From Shewanella olleyana (GTDB lineage Bacteria; Pseudomonadota; Gammaproteobacteria; Enterobacterales; Shewanellaceae), in contig NZ_JAKILD010000021.1 of the NCBI RefSeq assembly GCF_023283825.1, forward strand, positions 30,451 through 94,450: a stretch of DNA of 64,000 bases, written 5' to 3'. Made by a program: the position numbers and the translations under genes. Below, piece after piece: positions 1-8,939 of the stretch. The notes beneath the pieces are model-generated. The model was not told where the DNA came from. It ran no database searches and saw nothing but the letters and a program-made list of their open reading frames with translations. The stretch's first letter is position 1; each line of letters starts with the position of its first letter.

Positions 1-231
1 CTTACTTTCTATTAAAACGGGCTGGTTTGAAGTATTAGCTTTTTCTGCGCTGACACTGTTAAAGCCAGCAAAAGGCAGCAGAATAAGTGTCATTAATGAC
101 GCTTGCTTAATGAGGCGCTTGTTGTTTTTAGTCAATATCGCTGCACTCCTAGCTGAAGATCTAGCTGCACATTCTGTTGCACATCTATCTACAAATACAT
201 CCATAAACAGTCGAGTAGATGAGTTGCTCAT
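1..231 (-). CDS. 5' part of an exported protein (runs off the window)
   Basis: The frame opens at an ATG two bases after the stop of no gene on this side but directly downstream of the TPR lipoprotein at 233-1114, whose stop TAA lies at 233-235. A GGAGAG ribosome-binding site inside the end of that gene precedes the ATG. About 77 residues are visible. A long polar stretch of some 46 residues comes first, then a signal-peptide-like core starting MTLILLPFAGFNSVSA, so a second start there is possible. No domain is visible in this fragment, so I do not name it. Its place as the next gene of the long operon suggests another part of the same envelope machinery. Confidence 0.6.
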   Translation of the reverse strand, partial: MSNSSTRLFMDVFVDRCATECAARSSARSAAILTKNNKRLIKQASLMTLILLPFAGFNSVSAEKANTSNQPVLIESK

Positions 232-232
232 T

Positions 233-1114
233 TTAGCTCTCTCCTTCAGGTAAGCTTAATCCCGCACGTTGGATTTTTATTTCTACCCCAGCTAACCAGC
301 GCTTGGCCTGCTCATCATCTGGTTTTAACAACAAGTAGGATTGATAATAACGTCGAGAATCCAATAGTTTACCGCGATATAGCTCGAGTAAAATTGCGAG
401 GTTTACTTGGGCTTCAGGGTAATTAGGCCAGATGGAAAGCGCGGTTAAATAGTCTTGTTCAGCCTGTTCAAATCGGCCTTGCTGTCTAGCAACCTGTGCT
501 TTGAGTTGAAAGGCGTAGGGGTTTTTATTATTGATAGCTATAGCTTGAGTTAATTGGCTATCAGCCAATTCAAAGTCATTTTTATTGATAGCGATAAGGG
601 CTTTGTTAACTAATGCACCTGATAGGCTTGGCTGCGCCAAGAGTACTTGATCAAATAAGGTATCAGCTTGATCAAATTGCTGCTGTTTCATCAGCGCTAG
701 TGCATCTTGATACTGGGTTAGCACTGAATTGGGTACATTGGCTAAACGTTGCTGAGCTTGCTCAGCGTATAAGTTGTAATTGTTGGCTGATATATCTTTT
801 AAAGTGCCATGACTTGCCGTTTGCTTGTTTGAGCTGCTTGCTACAGAACCAACTTCCACTGAGTTAGTGTTGCCAGCATCTGTGTTGACCATATCCACCA
901 TACTGCTATCTAGGGCATCAATCCCCTTGGCTTCGCTGCTATCACTGGCACTGTCACTCGCAACAGTTGCACACCCAGACAAGATTATTAGGCTGAAACC
1001 CATTAATAACTTGATGCTTACATGAGCTGATAAAAGCGTTTTATTCACTTTATTGTTCACGTGCCCGTTTACTACCTTACTTAAAGGTTTAGTGAATTGA
1101 TTCAACGACATCAT
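233..1114 (-). CDS. TPR-repeat lipoprotein
   Basis: This 293-residue protein has a lipobox (LIILSGC, Cys at about residue 48), so it should be a lipid-anchored periplasmic protein. It follows an unusually long 37-residue leader before the hydrophobic core. The start is well supported: a near-perfect AGGAGGTG site lies just upstream of a double ATG. From about residue 110 to 285 there are tandem TPR-type helix pairs with A/N-x-x-A-x-L spacing, a protein-interaction fold. It overlaps the end of the large TPR lipoprotein upstream by 26 bases, so the two are probably co-translated. Small TPR lipoproteins of this kind occur with ExbB/TolQ-type motors and Glt-like envelope complexes; its exact role is unknown. 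Confidence 0.75.
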   Translation of the reverse strand: MMSLNQFTKPLSKVVNGHVNNKVNKTLLSAHVSIKLLMGFSLIILSGCATVASDSASDSSEAKGIDALDSSMVDMVNTDAGNTNSVEVGSVASSSNKQTASHGTLKDISANNYNLYAEQAQQRLANVPNSVLTQYQDALALMKQQQFDQADTLFDQVLLAQPSLSGALVNKALIAINKNDFELADSQLTQAIAINNKNPYAFQLKAQVARQQGRFEQAEQDYLTALSIWPNYPEAQVNLAILLELYRGKLLDSRRYYQSYLLLKPDDEQAKRWLAGVEIKIQRAGLSLPEGES

Positions 1115-4100
1115 GTGTCACCTCCTGTTTGTTATATAACGCAGGTGACAGCTCAGTTAGGGTTGCGAAGCTTTTGCCAATCCATTGGTCATAGATATTT
1201 TGCCAAGCCCGCTCAGTGTTACTGATATGAATTTCAATCGCCTTTTCCTCAAATGGATAGGCGAGTTCTTCAAGTAATATTTCGTACTCTTCTAAGGCTA
1301 ATTCATCTAAGTCATTAGGGCGCTCTGAGTCCATGACATCTGCAGCGAGTTGGCGATACATTTCAGCTAAGTTAAACGTTGCTTGTGGCACATATTGTGC
1401 CCGCTGGAAATCCAACACTTGTTGGTAATAACTAATGGCTTGCTTCATGGCGTCTTGTTTACGCTTCAAGGTTTTATTTAATGGCGCAGTTAACTTGATC
1501 GCGATAAATGTTTGTTGATGAGCATGGGCAAGTCTTGATGCTGCAATCGAGGCTATTTCTATTTCACGGCCAGAAACAGGCTTGCTGCTTGCACTTTGCT
1601 TGTTATGGAAACTTAAAATCTGGCGATACCAGTAATACTCTTTATTTGGCTCGTTAGATTGCTGATAAAAACCGCTCATTTTTAATCGGACTTCTTGGGC
1701 GATATCCAACGGCTCAGGATAAGTTTTTGCATAAGTACGATAGGTTAAGCGTGCTTTTTCGGTTTCGCCTGCTTTAAGGTAGTACTCTGCTGCGGTGTAC
1801 TGCGCTTCTCGTTTTAACGCACCAGAAGCTTGGTTAGCAACAATAATCAACAGTTGCTCAGCGGCTAAATCCCATTGTTCTAATGCTTCATATGATTGTG
1901 CAAGTTTCGCTGGGATAGATTTACTGAACTGGTGTTGAGGGTAACGCTGCTGAAAGGGAATTAGTACAGCAACGGCTTGTTGCCATTGTTGCTGTGATAG
2001 CAACAGGTTGGCCGCTTCAAACTCACCACTGATGGCATATTTAGATTCTGGTACCACTTTACTTATCCGCAGTAAATCCACGACGGCAAGCTCAGGTGCT
2101 TGGACTTTATTGGCTTGCGCCTGGAAGTAGATACTAGAAGCTAATAAGTCACGCATTTCTGCGCGAGCCTGTTTTTGTTGTTGGACAGTATTATTGCTGT
2201 CGGCACTTAAGTACTTAAGCGCCAAATTATAAGATTGTTCAGCAAGTACATATTGGTTTTGTTGATATAAACCATGGGCATATAACTGACTGACCACTTG
2301 TACTTGCTTTAAGTTAGCACTGGAAAGCATTTTTCCATGCTGCAGTGGATTAGTTACTGCGGTATCGCTAAGGTCAATGGCTCTGATTTGAGCTTGCTGC
2401 TGAACAAGTTCTAAATCTGTCGCTAATATCGCTTCAGCAGGTGTTTGTGTTGCTAACCTTGTAGTAGAAAGAGTTATGTCTTTTTCGCTGACTTCAACCT
2501 TTTTGGGTTTATTTATCACACCGTGGGCGACAAATACAAATTCAGTAAATTGGCTTAAGTCTTGGTAATTCTTCATTTCAAAAGAATATTGACTCGCATG
2601 TGTTGCTAGCTCTAATGCGAGTTTATCTGTTGGATAATGGTCAATAAACTGCTTATCTAATGCTAATCTTTCATCGAGAATAAGTTGCCTTTGGGGATTT
2701 TCGGTATCAGCTTGATTTTGTAAAGGTTGCAAAATCTCGCGAATGGTAACTGTTGTGGCGTAAGCTGATTGTTTTTTAAGACGTGCTCTCTCTGGAGTCA
2801 ATTGCTCTTGAACGTCAGCAGTCAATTCAGGCTTTTTATTCGGTTGTTGTTCTGACTGTTGTTCTGATTCTTGTTTTGGCAGTTTATCAGCTATTGGCTC
2901 ACCATAAGCAATGGCTTTATAGCTGGTGAGTGCTTGTCTGAATTGCTGCGCTTCAAAGTTGGCATCAGCATAAAGATATTCATCGGCTAATATATCTTTG
3001 GTAAGTAACTGCGCTGCCTGAGGAAGCTTGGCTAATTCTAGGTAAGTAGCTAAGGCGTTTGCTGCATCTTTAAAGGCATTGATTCGGTTTATGCCAGCTG
3101 GTTGCTGCTGCGCGTTAGCATAAACTCTACGGCTATGCTCATCACTAAAGCTCAGTAAATGAGGCAACAACTCTTGTTGCTGCTCAATAGGTGCTTGAGC
3201 CCAAAAGCGGCTGTTGAGCCCGTATTGGGTGATATAGTTATTTTTAAGTTTATGCATCGAGGCAAATTTGCCCTGACGCTGATAAAGCTCAAGTAATGCC
3301 AGCGAATAGCGAGCCGACCAGATATTGTCTTTGGCCAATTCGATATAGGCTTGGTAAGTCAATTCAGCATCATGCTGTAAATCTTGCTTAAGCAAAAATT
3401 TAGCTAAATTATCAAATAATACATGCTGATAAATGTGCAAGTAACTGGTATTCGTCTGTTGCGATGTAACCAGCTCGACTAGTGATTCAGCTTGTTGTTG
3501 TTGGCTAAGTGAGATACTTAACACGCGTTGAGCATCTATCGCGAGATTTTGTTCTCGACTACTCAGGCTGTCAAAGCTAAAACTGGTTGAGTGTAGTTGG
3601 TTTGCTTGACTGCCAATATCACTGTCTGCGTCATCCAAAGAACTTGCTGATATATGATTAGCTAAAATGGTATCGAATACAGCTAAGAAAGTTTTATCAG
3701 CTTCAGGTAAGCGGTTTAATTTAAATAGTGACCAGCCAGACATATAGATGCTGTTTAATAAGTATTTTTCATTATTTTCAGCCGACTGAACCTGTTTATA
3801 GGCACTAATCGCAGCAGGGTAATCTTGCAGATTGTAATAAATTTCGCCACGCCTAAAATTGAGTTCAGCAAGGTATTGCGTATTAGGGTATCGAGCTAAC
3901 AAGGACTCCATTTCAAGTAAACTTTCATCTAGTTCACCTTGTAAATCTAATGCTTTTGCAAGCTGATATTGCAAGTGTTCATTGTCTGCTCTATTCGGGT
4001 AACGCGCTAATAATCCTTGGTATTCACTAATTAACTTGGCCAGCTGCTGATCATTTTGTTTGAACTGAGCTAAAGCTGCTTGCTCAGTACTTATTGCTTG

Positions 4101-4499
4101 TTCAGTACTTTTTGTTTTCTCAGTAATAAGTGCCACTGCTGTTGGGTTGGTATTAGATGTCTCAAGCTCAGCGTCAAACCCACCAAACATTTGCTCTTCA
4201 AGGTTTTCGGTCTTGATTTGAACTAGACGATATTCAACATTGGTTCGCACTTCAGGATTCGGTTCTAAAGTTAGCAGCTGCTGATAAATTTTTGCTAAAG
4301 CTTGAGTACGCTGCGCTTTAGTTAAAGCGGCTGAATCCAAATTTAATGCGGGTTGTTGCTTGGCTAAATCAGTCAATGTTGCCCGTTGGGATTGACCCAC
4401 ATTTGATGTATCAGAGGTACTTTTACAGCCGCTAATACTGATACCAGCAGTGAGCATGCAAGTGATTAATACTGATAATTTAAATCTAGGCTGAATCAT
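1089..4499 (-). CDS. very large TPR-repeat lipoprotein (1136 aa)
   Basis: A lipobox (ISGCKS, Cys at about residue 25) marks this as a lipoprotein. Nearly all of the rest is helical TPR-like repeat, with recognisable units near residues 165-270 (RYPNRADNEHLQYQLAKAL and following) and 860-1000 (RYPQHQFSKSIPAKLAQSYEALE and following). Gln-rich linkers separate the blocks. The ATG follows a strong AAGGAGGG site that lies in the last codons of the preceding gene, and that gene's TAA overlaps this ATG (TAATG), so translation is probably coupled. Giant TPR lipoproteins act as scaffolds in trans-envelope machines such as the Myxococcus Glt complex. Homology to a particular Glt protein is inference and was not tested. 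Confidence 0.75.
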   Translation of the reverse strand: MIQPRFKLSVLITCMLTAGISISGCKSTSDTSNVGQSQRATLTDLAKQQPALNLDSAALTKAQRTQALAKIYQQLLTLEPNPEVRTNVEYRLVQIKTENLEEQMFGGFDAELETSNTNPTAVALITEKTKSTEQAISTEQAALAQFKQNDQQLAKLISEYQGLLARYPNRADNEHLQYQLAKALDLQGELDESLLEMESLLARYPNTQYLAELNFRRGEIYYNLQDYPAAISAYKQVQSAENNEKYLLNSIYMSGWSLFKLNRLPEADKTFLAVFDTILANHISASSLDDADSDIGSQANQLHSTSFSFDSLSSREQNLAIDAQRVLSISLSQQQQAESLVELVTSQQTNTSYLHIYQHVLFDNLAKFLLKQDLQHDAELTYQAYIELAKDNIWSARYSLALLELYQRQGKFASMHKLKNNYITQYGLNSRFWAQAPIEQQQELLPHLLSFSDEHSRRVYANAQQQPAGINRINAFKDAANALATYLELAKLPQAAQLLTKDILADEYLYADANFEAQQFRQALTSYKAIAYGEPIADKLPKQESEQQSEQQPNKKPELTADVQEQLTPERARLKKQSAYATTVTIREILQPLQNQADTENPQRQLILDERLALDKQFIDHYPTDKLALELATHASQYSFEMKNYQDLSQFTEFVFVAHGVINKPKKVEVSEKDITLSTTRLATQTPAEAILATDLELVQQQAQIRAIDLSDTAVTNPLQHGKMLSSANLKQVQVVSQLYAHGLYQQNQYVLAEQSYNLALKYLSADSNNTVQQQKQARAEMRDLLASSIYFQAQANKVQAPELAVVDLLRISKVVPESKYAISGEFEAANLLLSQQQWQQAVAVLIPFQQRYPQHQFSKSIPAKLAQSYEALEQWDLAAEQLLIIVANQASGALKREAQYTAAEYYLKAGETEKARLTYRTYAKTYPEPLDIAQEVRLKMSGFYQQSNEPNKEYYWYRQILSFHNKQSASSKPVSGREIEIASIAASRLAHAHQQTFIAIKLTAPLNKTLKRKQDAMKQAISYYQQVLDFQRAQYVPQATFNLAEMYRQLAADVMDSERPNDLDELALEEYEILLEELAYPFEEKAIEIHISNTERAWQNIYDQWIGKSFATLTELSPALYNKQEVTHDVVESIH

Positions 4500-6847
4500 T
4501 ACAATCCCTCCTTAGTATTGACTAAAGAAGATGCTGCTTTTGGAGCTGAACTTGCCATAGGCACTGAGTCCATCTGTGACATTTGCTCTAAAACTGCAGC
4601 CATTTCGTGGCGAGATGTCAGTAACAATTGCTGCAGTTGGCTTTGTTGTTGTGTAACAAATACGGTTATTTTTTGCTGGATTTTTTGCTCAGTAGCTGTT
4701 GTGAGTTGAGCAATGTTTTCGGTCACCTTAGTCAGTGCTACCTCAGCTTGTACCTGACGTTGCTCAAACGGGTTAGTTTGCTGCTGAGTATTAGCTAATA
4801 GCGCAAAACGCTTTTGTTGCTTAGTGGCAATAATCAGTTGTTGTTCAACCTCTTTTAACAGTTTTTTATGTTGCCATAATCGTTGCGGGAATTGTTGCTG
4901 TAGCTTCCAATCTAATACTGCTTCAACCCGAGCAAGTCTTTGTTGATAGTCTTCGGTATTTCTTTGACCATTCACTGCAGCGATTATTTGATGACTTTGA
5001 TTAACTCGGTTAAGCCAGTCTTGTTCAGCCTCATTGGCAAAAACGCGAGCATTTTGCTGCAGCTCTGCCTCACTAATGGTGATACTGAGTTGCTGCTGTT
5101 GAAGTGTTAGTTGCTGAATCAGTTCAGCATAAGGCGTTTGTTTTTGCTGCTGAATAATTCGTGCTTGGCGTTGCTTATTAAGCTCAATGGTTTCCTTTAT
5201 CCAAGCATTTTTTTGTTGCTGCTCTAAGAGGTTTTGCTTGAGTAATGTCAGCTCGGTTAAGGTATCGACATCGTTTTTAAGTTCAGGGTTTTGTAACGCT
5301 TTTTGTAGCCATAAGCTTTGGCTATCATTTTGCGTTGTCAGTGGATTTTGTTTATCGAAAATAGTGGCGAACTTAAGCTGTTTAATGTCTTTTTGAAAGC
5401 GAGCTAAATCGGCTAATTGCTCAAGATAAAGCTGCTCGGCTTGTTGGTAGCTGGTTAAGCTTTCTGCCAATGTATTTTGTTGTTTGATTTGCGCCGATAA
5501 AAGTAATGCTGACTGCCAGCCAAGTTGTGAATGCGGGTATTGACGAGTTAATAAATCAAGCAGGGCGGTTGAAGTACTATATTGGTTAACTTGTTGGGCT
5601 GAAAAAGCAAATAAAAATAGAGCCGACTCGATATATGGACTGTGCTGCGGGAAGTCTTTTAATTGATCAAATGCGGCTTGATATTGCGCTTGTTTAACAT
5701 ACATTTGCGCAAGTAATAGCTGCGCATAATCTTTTATGGCCTGCTGTTGTAGCACTTTATCGTTTGCGCTGTCTTCATCGCGATTAACCGATTGAAGGCT
5801 TTTTTCGGTAAATAAGTCTTGCCAAAAACTGGTTTCAGTGTGCGCTAAACGAATATTTTTAACACGCGTCAGCAGCAGCTCTGCTTCTTTAAAGTCACCG
5901 ACTTCAATCATTTGTAATGCTTGGTTTAGCATCACGTAAGCTGATAGCGATGAATAACCAGTCGCCTCAGTTTCATCATCCAGGTTAACTGCAAACTTGC
6001 TGGATGCTTCACCTATGATATTAGCGGAAGGCGTATTAATGGCAGGCCAATGGGCTAGTTGATTTAAAATCAGATATTGTTCGGCATAAGACGCGGGTAG
6101 CTTATCTATTTTGCCTAATGTGCGCTGGGCTGCGGTTACTTTTCCTTGCTCGATTTGTTGCTCTGACAATTGCAAAAGGGCAATTAATTTAAGCTCAGCA
6201 GCTGAGGTGTTAGATTTGGCATTGTTACTTTCATTATGATTGTCATTAGTGCTTTCATTATTATTGTCGTTAGTGCTATCAGTTGACTGTGGCGATAATC
6301 CTGCCAGTTTGTCTTTAGCTTGCTGTTCTATTAACACTTGTTCAAATGTGGCTAATGTCTCAGTTGCCTGATGATGTAAACCAATAGAAACCTGTAAGCC
6401 AGCTTCAAATAAATGACTTTTAGCTGTGTCGGCTTCAAAGCGTTGTCGATTAAAGGCAACTTGTCTTAATGCGGCGTTATAGTCGCCTTCGAAGTAATAA
6501 TATAAGGCTTGGCGATAGAGTTTATTTCGAAAACTTGCCTGCTGCTCTGGCGTTGCTGCTACTGCTGATTCTTCTGCGATAGCGGACTTTTCAATCTGAG
6601 CTGTATTAGTCTGCTCGTTAATAGCTAGTGCGGCATTGACCGAGCAAGAAACAATAAGACAGCTTGCTACTACAAAGCGCGGTAATGCAGACTTAAGGTT
6701 TTTGCTAAGTAGTGGCAATGAGCTCACTGATGTTAACGAACGAGCTAGTGTTAACGAACGAGCTAGTGTTAACGAACCAACTAGTGTTAACGAGTTAATC
6801 ATTGATCCCATTAACGAGCGGTGAGTTTTTGCTAAGTAAACTGGCAT
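4499..6847 (-). CDS. exported coiled-coil/TPR protein
   Basis: This 782-residue protein has a hydrophobic export segment at about residues 56-74 (VVASCLIVSCSVNAALA), after a long leader made partly of an in-frame 18-bp tandem repeat. TPR-like repeats follow between about residues 100 and 500. From about 500 to 770 it is Gln/Glu/Leu-rich with heptad character, probably a long coiled coil. No clear ribosome-binding site precedes the ATG at 6847. Other in-frame starts are the Met codons at residues 13 and 16, so the true N-terminus is uncertain. It sits 6 bases after the preceding gene and overlaps the next by TAATG. I recognise no enzymatic domain; a periplasmic scaffold is the likely role. Confidence 0.7.
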   Translation of the reverse strand: MPVYLAKTHRSLMGSMINSLTLVGSLTLARSLTLARSLTSVSSLPLLSKNLKSALPRFVVASCLIVSCSVNAALAINEQTNTAQIEKSAIAEESAVAATPEQQASFRNKLYRQALYYYFEGDYNAALRQVAFNRQRFEADTAKSHLFEAGLQVSIGLHHQATETLATFEQVLIEQQAKDKLAGLSPQSTDSTNDNNNESTNDNHNESNNAKSNTSAAELKLIALLQLSEQQIEQGKVTAAQRTLGKIDKLPASYAEQYLILNQLAHWPAINTPSANIIGEASSKFAVNLDDETEATGYSSLSAYVMLNQALQMIEVGDFKEAELLLTRVKNIRLAHTETSFWQDLFTEKSLQSVNRDEDSANDKVLQQQAIKDYAQLLLAQMYVKQAQYQAAFDQLKDFPQHSPYIESALFLFAFSAQQVNQYSTSTALLDLLTRQYPHSQLGWQSALLLSAQIKQQNTLAESLTSYQQAEQLYLEQLADLARFQKDIKQLKFATIFDKQNPLTTQNDSQSLWLQKALQNPELKNDVDTLTELTLLKQNLLEQQQKNAWIKETIELNKQRQARIIQQQKQTPYAELIQQLTLQQQQLSITISEAELQQNARVFANEAEQDWLNRVNQSHQIIAAVNGQRNTEDYQQRLARVEAVLDWKLQQQFPQRLWQHKKLLKEVEQQLIIATKQQKRFALLANTQQQTNPFEQRQVQAEVALTKVTENIAQLTTATEQKIQQKITVFVTQQQSQLQQLLLTSRHEMAAVLEQMSQMDSVPMASSAPKAASSLVNTKEGL
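6732..6793 (-). repeat. 18-bp tandem repeat in the leader of the coiled-coil/TPR gene
   Basis: Three units of about 18 bp (GTTAACGAACGAGCTAGT on the plus strand) and a partial fourth run in phase with the reading frame. They encode a repeated SLTLAR hexapeptide just before the signal-peptide core. The first two units are identical, which points to recent duplication. Confidence 0.8.
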
Positions 6848-6853
6848 AATCAG

Positions 6854-7495
6854 TTATAAAACCCACTCTTCAACTTTCACATCAGCGCGATAGCTCGATG
6901 CGTTATCTTCAAGCTTGAGCTCCAGCATGACGGTTTCATCGCTTTTTTCAAACTCATGATTAACGGCTCTTTGAACTGGTCGTCCTTCAGCATCTGCACC
7001 GGTAAAAATGGCGGTGAGCTGGTGTTGGCCTGTTTTCAAATTACCCATATAAACCTTTTGTATGCCACCTTTTTCTAATGCGCGGCGTTGACGCTCGGTA
7101 TATAAAAATCCTGCCACATTGTCGCTATTAATTTTAAGCTCAACACTGTCTAGGGTAAAAAATCGCCCGACATCCACTGACACAAATACCGCAACTTGAG
7201 TACTGGCTGGAAACAATAGATCTTCTTCGAGGATAAATAGGTCACGGTTAAGCTTGATAACTTGGCTCTTAATGTCTTCTAGCTCACTGGCGACAGCGCT
7301 ATTTGCTGAGAGATTTTTGACATTAGCATCAACATTAGCACCAAGATTGGCATCAACGTCATCATTCGCATAGCTTGGATTAATGAGCATGGTGCATAGC
7401 GTTATCGCTGACAAAAGCTTCGATATAAACGGTTTGAAAAATACGCTTTTAAACATCAATTGCGGATTTGTAAATCCGTGTTCTACTTGATTCAT
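6854..7495 (-). CDS. small exported protein of the envelope operon
   Basis: The protein has a signal peptide (FISKLLSAITLCTMLINPSYA), an Asp/Asn-rich linker with repeated D-A-N motifs, and then a compact domain of about 150 residues. That domain starts with a short predicted coil (EDIKSQVIKLNRDLFILEED) and continues as mainly beta (STQVAVFVSVDVGRFFTL and following). I chose the ATG at 7495 because an AAGG/AGAG site precedes it. A start at 7540 is also open but lies straight after the upstream stop with no site. Proteins of this type are sometimes mislabelled as AraC regulators, but no helix-turn-helix is visible. Its place between the DUF3570-like barrel and the TPR proteins suggests a structural periplasmic component. 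Confidence 0.65.
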   Translation of the reverse strand: MNQVEHGFTNPQLMFKSVFFKPFISKLLSAITLCTMLINPSYANDDVDANLGANVDANVKNLSANSAVASELEDIKSQVIKLNRDLFILEEDLLFPASTQVAVFVSVDVGRFFTLDSVELKINSDNVAGFLYTERQRRALEKGGIQKVYMGNLKTGQHQLTAIFTGADAEGRPVQRAVNHEFEKSDETVMLELKLEDNASSYRADVKVEEWVL

Positions 7496-7542
7496 ATTCT
7501 CTGCCTTGAAAATGGGTAAATGGCTAACAGTGCGCATCATGA

Positions 7543-8685
7543 TTAAAAGTAAACGCTGTAAAAGGCGCGTATTACGTTAGCTGAAAAGTTATAAAACGGT
7601 TCATTTCCCACACCGCCATCAGCGGTTGGATCTCTAAAATTGTTGTAATCGAAAGTAATATAATCCCATTGCAAACTGGCCTCTGAGCGAGTGTCGCCAA
7701 AGGATAAGCTTTCAGGCATTAGGTATGTGAGCCCAAGACCAAGGGTTAAATCATTAAAATCACTGAGTTCTTTATCTCTAGCCAAGTAATTTTGTGCATC
7801 TTGATAAGGGAACAAATCGCTATAAAACTCGGCTTGGGTTTGCTGGTAATAGCGCACTTTAAATTCAAGTTCTAAAAAGTCACCAATAGGATGACGGTAA
7901 CCTAACTCAACATCATTGGCGTTGATTTCCCAACTGTCGTTGAAGTAACGGTAATGAAAAAACAATGCGGCTCTGTAAGGAAGAAAATAACTGGCTGATA
8001 ATTTACTTGAAAATGAATTACGGGTTTCAGGGTATATCTCAGATTGATAGCCCACACCCGATGGGTTACTGCTATCCAAATAACGCACTGTACGGTATGG
8101 ATTATTTAGGTAACCTTCATCTGCAATTGCCTCAAAATTGAGTTGTGCAGTTAAGTTTTTGGTTAAGATTTGACTGATACCAGCGCGAATACGGTATTGC
8201 TGGCTTTGCTCTTCAAACAGGTCATCACCGTTACGGCGAATTTCATTATCGCCATAAGACACACCAAGGCTTAGGTTGGTTAGATCGCCAAAGGTATCTT
8301 GAGAAACATTGACACTAAACGACTGAGCTAAGTAATCATCTTCATCACTTTGGCGTACATTAAAAGACATTAAGGTTTTATCATTCAGGTATTCAACCCC
8401 AACTTGGCCTTCATGACGTTTCTCACTGTACGGACTCGCGGTACTGATGACATCCACCGAGGCAGAAGAAATGGTATCGAGGTAGTAATAGCCTGTGAAA
8501 GCTAATGACTCAGTGGCTTTTTTACGAAGTAACACTGATGGCCCATCAATCTTCATCCCGCCGCCTTCGTAGCTATGATAGAGCACATCAGCGCGATCAG
8601 GCTCTAATACCGCAGCCCAAGACAATGGAGCGTGTAAAGTCACTAGCAGCAAAGCCATTAGCTTAATCAAAGGCGACTTCATCAT
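7543..8685 (-). CDS. DUF3570-like outer-membrane beta-barrel protein
   Basis: After a signal peptide (MKSPLIKLMALLLVTLHAPLSWA) the protein is about 350 residues of alternating amphipathic strands with many aromatic girdle residues, ending ...AFYSVYF. A terminal aromatic residue is typical of outer-membrane barrels. Overall character and neighbours fit the DUF3570 family, which is commonly found with DUF4266 and TlpA-like genes. The ATGATG at 8685 directly follows the stop of the DUF4266-like gene. A longer frame starting at 8742 overlaps that gene and would put a Val-rich stretch before the signal peptide, so I prefer the short start. The biochemical function is unknown. Confidence 0.7.
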   Translation of the reverse strand: MMKSPLIKLMALLLVTLHAPLSWAAVLEPDRADVLYHSYEGGGMKIDGPSVLLRKKATESLAFTGYYYLDTISSASVDVISTASPYSEKRHEGQVGVEYLNDKTLMSFNVRQSDEDDYLAQSFSVNVSQDTFGDLTNLSLGVSYGDNEIRRNGDDLFEEQSQQYRIRAGISQILTKNLTAQLNFEAIADEGYLNNPYRTVRYLDSSNPSGVGYQSEIYPETRNSFSSKLSASYFLPYRAALFFHYRYFNDSWEINANDVELGYRHPIGDFLELEFKVRYYQQTQAEFYSDLFPYQDAQNYLARDKELSDFNDLTLGLGLTYLMPESLSFGDTRSEASLQWDYITFDYNNFRDPTADGGVGNEPFYNFSANVIRAFYSVYF

Positions 8686-8686
8686 A

Positions 8687-8935
8687 TTAGTTACAACCAC
8701 AACCACCGCCTCCTGTTCCTTCAGCGCCGCGGGCAGATTCACGTGCTTCTAATACGTGAGCAACATGCATATTGGCGATAGGGTGGCGGCCAAAGCGCAT
8801 AATGGGATCGGCTAAGTTTTGACGTTCATAGGGTTTAACCCAAGGCTCAATATCTAAGCTTGAGCAACCTGATAATGTCAGTAACGAGGCTAAGGCTGTT
8901 GCTGTGATGATTAGTTTTGTCATTGGGTTCACCAT
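8687..8935 (-). CDS. DUF4266-like mini-lipoprotein with GGGGCGCN tail
   Basis: This 82-residue lipoprotein has a lipobox (LLTLSGC, Cys near residue 24). The mature part is only about 58 residues, including WVKPYERQNLADPIM and RFGRHPIANMHVAHV, and it ends in the tail GTGGGGCGCN. Small lipoproteins of this kind are known as DUF4266 and are encoded with DUF3570 barrels and thioredoxin-like genes. The two tail cysteines lie next to a dedicated TlpA gene that ends 4 bases upstream, suggesting they are redox substrates, metal ligands or a modification site; that is inference. An internal ATG four codons in, preceded by GGTGA, is an alternative start. Confidence 0.7.
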   Translation of the reverse strand: MVNPMTKLIITATALASLLTLSGCSSLDIEPWVKPYERQNLADPIMRFGRHPIANMHVAHVLEARESARGAEGTGGGGCGCN

Positions 8936-8939
8936 AGGG

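Noticed and set aside
6854..7540. AraC-type regulator, a common label for such proteins
   Set aside because: The product has a signal peptide and no helix-turn-helix.
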